Shown here piece by piece: positions 6,939-9,199 of a stretch of DNA of 9,199 nt. The notes beneath the pieces were generated by a model that was given only the letters and a program-made list of their open reading frames with translations, made no database searches and had not been told where the DNA came from. This DNA comes from Deltaproteobacteria bacterium UBA3076. GTDB lineage: Bacteria; Desulfobacterota; Dissulfuribacteria; Dissulfuribacterales; UBA3076. The stretch is taken from NCBI GenBank assembly GCA_002367355.1, contig DFBQ01000199.1, positions 18,619-27,817 on the forward strand, in the 5' to 3' direction. Numbering within the stretch: position 1 is the stretch's first letter; every line of letters starts with the position of its first letter. The position numbers were made by a program, and so were the translations under genes.

Positions 6939-7031
6939 GCAATAAATGTGGTTTTTCCTCCGTCCAGCCACAAAAACACCCTTCCACCATCCGACAACAC
7001 AGACGGCACCACTGGGTCTCACTGAACGTGC

Positions 7032-7060
7032 GTTATCAACAGTAAAATCGGCTCTGTTTA
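7032..7060 (-). promoter_or_regulatory. Weak candidate sigma-70 promoter for rpsB
   Basis: On the minus strand TAAACA (7055-7060) and GATAAC (7032-7037) are separated by 17 nt. Each matches its consensus hexamer at 4 of 6 positions. Transcription would begin near 7025 and give a leader of about 98 nt. A ribosomal protein operon would be expected to have a stronger promoter, so the real one may be elsewhere in this gap. Confidence 0.3.
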
Positions 7061-7071
7061 CCATTTAAGTG

Positions 7072-7100
7072 TTGATTTAGCAAGCTATCCTTAAGATAAC
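7072..7100 (+). promoter_or_regulatory. Weak plus-strand promoter-like pair before the hairpin
   Basis: TTGATT (7072-7077) and GATAAC (7095-7100) are 17 nt apart, each matching 4 of 6 consensus bases. If active, its transcript would run through the large inverted repeat before reaching the symporter gene. Confidence 0.22.
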
Positions 7101-7128
7101 CGTTCACTCTTTTTTAAAAAAGACATGT

Positions 7129-7195
7129 CTCACGCAAAGGCGCAAAGGCGCAAATTTTTCTTGTGTTTCTTTGCGCCTTTGCGCCTTTGCGTGAG
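7129..7195. repeat. Perfect 26-bp inverted repeat built from CGCAAAGG units
   Basis: The left arm (7129-7154) and right arm (7170-7195) are exact reverse complements over 26 bp, with a 15-nt T-rich loop. Each arm contains an 8-bp tandem unit, CGCAAAGG on the left arm, in nearly three copies. The stem is followed by no T run on the plus strand. On the minus strand the T run begins only after the AGACATGTCT palindrome. I recall CACGCAAAGGCGCAAAG-like sequences as dispersed repeats in other bacterial genomes, but could not check that here. No open reading frame lies inside. Confidence 0.9.
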
Positions 7196-7216
7196 TCTCT
7201 TATTACAAAGATGGAC

Positions 7217-7245
7217 TTGAATGAAGCTGGTAGTTAAGTCATAGT
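7217..7245 (+). promoter_or_regulatory. Candidate sigma-70 promoter for the symporter-rarA unit
   Basis: TTGAAT (7217-7222) and CATAGT (7240-7245) are separated by 17 nt, each with 4 of 6 consensus matches. The predicted transcription start near 7252 leaves about 25 nt before the ATG, which fits the AGGGG ribosome binding site at 7266-7270. Confidence 0.4.
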
Positions 7246-7277
7246 AGAGCTTATTCATAGAATACAGGGGATTCTTG

Positions 7278-8798
7278 ATGGAATTGCAAAGGGAGCAATG
7301 GAAGAGCCAACTCGGTTTTGTATTTGCCGCTGTGGGCTCTGCAGTGGGTCTCGGGAATATCTGGAGATTCAGTTATATGGCCTACAGTCACGGAGGCGGC
7401 GCATTCCTCATTCCATACATCATTGCCCTTTTGTCAGCAGGGATACCTTTATTGATACTGGAATTTGCCCTTGGACATGAACGGATGGGTTCGGCGCCTC
7501 TTGCCTTTGCAAAGATAAATAAAAACTGGGAGTGGCTTGGCTGGTGGGCGGTCATTTTTGTAATGTTCGGTATTGTTTTATACTATTCAGTTATTATTGC
7601 ATGGTGCCTGAACTTCTTTTTTCTCTCTTTCTATCTTGGTTGGGGAGATGACCCCAATGCCTTTTTCTTCAATGAATTCCTCGCGGTAAGTAAATCTCCC
7701 TTTGAGATAGGTCACATCAGGACTCCTATCCTTGTGTCACTCTCTATTGTCTGGTTAATAAACTGGGGCATTGTTTTCAGGGGTGTCCGGCGCGGGATAG
7801 AATACATAAATAAAATATTCATGCCCCTGCTCTTTTTCTTAACTGCGGTTCTTGTCTTATGGTCGATTTCGCTCGAGGGTTCCATGATCGGCCTAAGAGC
7901 ATATCTTGAGCCTGATTTTTCAAAATTATCCGATCCAACTGTCTGGATAGACGCATACAGCCAGATCTTTTTTACTCTGAGTCTTGGTTTCGGCATTATG
8001 ATAGCTTACGCAAGTTATCTGCCCGGAAAAGCCAACATAACAAAAAACGCAATAGTAATCGTATTCATAAACAGCGGTTACTCCCTTTTTGCAGGCATTG
8101 CCGTATTTTCTGTCCTGGGTTTTATGGCCACCTCACAGGGAAAGCCCATATCAGAAGTTGTTTCTCAAAGCATAGGCCTTGCCTTTGTTGCATATCCAAA
8201 GGCCGTTAGCCTTATTCCCGGAGGGAACCTCTTCGGTGCAATCTTTTTTCTCTGCCTTGTTGTAGCAGGGCTTTCCTCATCAATATCAATAGTAGAGGCC
8301 TTTATTTCCGCAACGGTTGACAAGTTTGGCTTCAGAAGAAAACCCCTCATAACCCTGGTAACAATCCTGGGCTTTTTGGGCTCGACAATCTTTACTACCC
8401 AGGCCGGCCTGCTCTGGTTAGATATCGCAGATCACTTTATTACTCATTATGGACTTATAGTCGTAGGTATTGCTGAATGTCTTCTTGTTGGCTGGCTCTT
8501 CAATATCAAGGTCCTCAGAAAACATGTAAATTCTATTTCTTCGATAAGACTGGGATATTGGTGGGATATCACAATTAAATACTTTGTTCCCTTTGTGCTG
8601 GGAGTCATCCTCATTGGAGAGCTCTACGCTGAAATCAAACAACCTTACGGAGGCTACTCCTGGACTTCACTTATCCTGATCGGCTGGAACTGGATATTGC
8701 TGACAGTAATTGCCGCCGTTGTGTTTGCCAGGCGACCTTGGAGGACCAGGTATTATGAAATGGAAGGAAGAAGCCAGAAAACCGGAGGTATTCTTTGA
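7278..8798 (+). CDS. LeuT-type sodium-coupled symporter (neurotransmitter:sodium symporter family)
   Basis: This inner-membrane secondary transporter probably imports an amino acid or similar small molecule with Na+. The 506 residues and 12 predicted helices match LeuT (about 519). TM1 has [12 protein letters not shown] at 20-31, with A22 and N27 as in the LeuT Na1 site. TM6 has [12 protein letters not shown] at 228-239. TM8 has AGLSSS at 330-335, giving the Na2 ligands. Y103 matches the substrate-gating Tyr of TM3, and R30 with D385 matches the outer gate pair. Two positions stand out: S32 where LeuT has Pro, and S269 where LeuT has Glu290. ATG 7278 is preferred over an adjacent TTG because AGGGG lies 7 nt upstream. 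It overlaps rarA in TTGA. The substrate cannot be predicted from sequence alone. Confidence 0.95.
   Translation: MELQREQWKSQLGFVFAAVGSAVGLGNIWRFSYMAYSHGGGAFLIPYIIALLSAGIPLLILEFALGHERMGSAPLAFAKINKNWEWLGWWAVIFVMFGIVLYYSVIIAWCLNFFFLSFYLGWGDDPNAFFFNEFLAVSKSPFEIGHIRTPILVSLSIVWLINWGIVFRGVRRGIEYINKIFMPLLFFLTAVLVLWSISLEGSMIGLRAYLEPDFSKLSDPTVWIDAYSQIFFTLSLGFGIMIAYASYLPGKANITKNAIVIVFINSGYSLFAGIAVFSVLGFMATSQGKPISEVVSQSIGLAFVAYPKAVSLIPGGNLFGAIFFLCLVVAGLSSSISIVEAFISATVDKFGFRRKPLITLVTILGFLGSTIFTTQAGLLWLDIADHFITHYGLIVVGIAECLLVGWLFNIKVLRKHVNSISSIRLGYWWDITIKYFVPFVLGVILIGELYAEIKQPYGGYSWTSLILIGWNWILLTVIAAVVFARRPWRTRYYEMEGRSQKTGGIL
8784..8788 (+). promoter_or_regulatory. Ribosome binding site that supports a TTG start for rarA
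   Basis: GGAGG inside the last symporter codons lies 6 nt before the TTG at 8795. No ATG or GTG occurs at a suitable position before the conserved rarA N-terminus. Confidence 0.7.
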
Positions 8799-9199
8799 CC
8801 CAGATCCCCCTTGCTGAGCGACTCAGACCAAAAGACCTCGATGAATTCGTAGGTCAGGGACACCTTCTGAACCAGGACAAAATCCTGAATACCCTATTAG
8901 ACAGGGGGACTATCCCTTCGCTGATCCTGTGGGGACCGCCGGGATGCGGAAAGACTACTCTTGCCAGGATTTTTGCGCGGAGATTAGAATCCGACTTTGT
9001 TTCCTTCTCTGCGGTCCTTTCAGGCGTAAAGGAACTTAGGGTCGTCATAGATGACGCAAAGGAAAACACCAAATACAACGGACCACATACCATCTTGTTT
9101 GTTGACGAGATACACCGTTTTAACAAGGCCCAGCAGGATGCATTTCTCCCCCACGTTGAGAGCGGCCTTATTACCCTGATCGGTGCCACTACGGAGAAC
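8795..9199 (+). CDS. rarA: RarA/MgsA replication-associated AAA+ ATPase, 5' part
   Basis: RarA is a cytosolic, clamp-loader-like ATPase related to eukaryotic WRNIP1 that acts at stalled replication forks and interacts with SSB. The first 135 codons are present and the frame runs off the window. They include the N-terminal [17 protein letters not shown] at 5-21, Walker A GPPGCGKT at 47-54, Walker [16 protein letters not shown] at 101-115 and the sensor 1 stretch GATTEN at 130-135. The lid, tetramerisation and C-terminal domains lie outside. The start is inferred as TTG 8795, which overlaps the symporter stop (TTGA) and has GGAGG 6 nt upstream, so it is probably translated in coupling with the symporter. 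No functional link to a transporter is known to me. Confidence 0.95.
   Translation, partial: MTQIPLAERLRPKDLDEFVGQGHLLNQDKILNTLLDRGTIPSLILWGPPGCGKTTLARIFARRLESDFVSFSAVLSGVKELRVVIDDAKENTKYNGPHTILFVDEIHRFNKAQQDAFLPHVESGLITLIGATTEN

Larger units (their letters stand above)
6928..7277. other. Divergent intergenic region between rpsB and the symporter gene
   Basis: No gene is seen in these 350 bases. From left to right they hold the probable rpsB leader (6928 to about 7025), a weak candidate rpsB promoter (7032-7060, minus strand), a weak plus-strand promoter-like pair (7072-7100), an AT palindrome (7109-7122), a 10-bp palindrome AGACATGTCT (7121-7130), a 26-bp inverted repeat (7129-7195) and a plus-strand promoter candidate close to the symporter gene (7217-7245). 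The two transcription units start back to back here. Confidence 0.7.

Noticed and set aside
6928..6990. A 21-codon N-terminal extension of rpsB
   Set aside because: S2 homology starts at the ATG at 6927 with a binding site directly before it. The extension lies in the leader.
7129..7195. The large inverted repeat as an intrinsic terminator
   Set aside because: It sits upstream of both flanking genes rather than at a gene end, and neither side has a T run directly after the stem.
7129..7195. The repeated CGCAAAGG units as a CRISPR array
   Set aside because: The units are 8 bp, directly adjacent and without spacers, and no cas gene is present.

Overview
This window is an ordinary housekeeping region of a bacterial chromosome. 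It was read by eye, without database searches. Eight of the ten genes lie on the minus strand in one close-packed cluster. In transcription order, right to left, they are rpsB, tsf, pyrH, frr, uppS, cdsA, dxr and rseP. This joins translation (ribosomal protein S2, EF-Ts, ribosome recycling factor), UMP kinase, and a lipid and envelope block (undecaprenyl diphosphate synthase, CDP-diglyceride synthase, DXP reductoisomerase, site-2 protease). The gene order with dxr between cdsA and rseP, the short 201-residue EF-Ts, the single-PDZ RseP and the style of the intergenic repeats suggest a Gram-negative bacterium near Desulfobacterota (the former Deltaproteobacteria). That assignment is inference, not proof.

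Layout. Bases 1-72 are the 3' flank of rseP and hold a four-copy heptamer repeat. Bases 73-4433 hold rseP, dxr, cdsA, uppS and frr, overlapping or nearly touching (ATGA overlaps at dxr/rseP and cdsA/dxr, a 22-nt overlap at uppS/cdsA, an 8-nt gap at frr/uppS). Bases 4434-4521 separate pyrH from frr and contain a degraded in-frame copy of the last 13 codons of pyrH plus a second heptamer repeat. pyrH and tsf overlap by one base. Bases 5859-6045 separate rpsB from tsf and carry a third heptamer-periodic repeat and a possible internal promoter. rpsB ends in an unusual acidic tail built on a pentapeptide period. Bases 6928-7277 are a divergent promoter region with the putative rpsB leader and a perfect 26-bp inverted repeat made of CGCAAAGG units.

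On the plus strand, 7278-8798 encodes a LeuT-type sodium-coupled symporter (neurotransmitter:sodium symporter family). It is followed with a TTGA stop/start overlap by the first 135 codons of rarA (AAA+ clamp-loader-like ATPase), which runs off the right edge.

I see no phage, insertion sequence, CRISPR array, defence system or RNA gene, and no convincing new biological system. The points most worth a second look are small: the pyrH 3'-end relic that now supplies the frr ribosome binding site, the shared 7-bp periodicity in three gaps of one operon, the pentapeptide tail of S2, the large palindrome in the divergent promoter region, and the symporter's predicted chloride-site serine.
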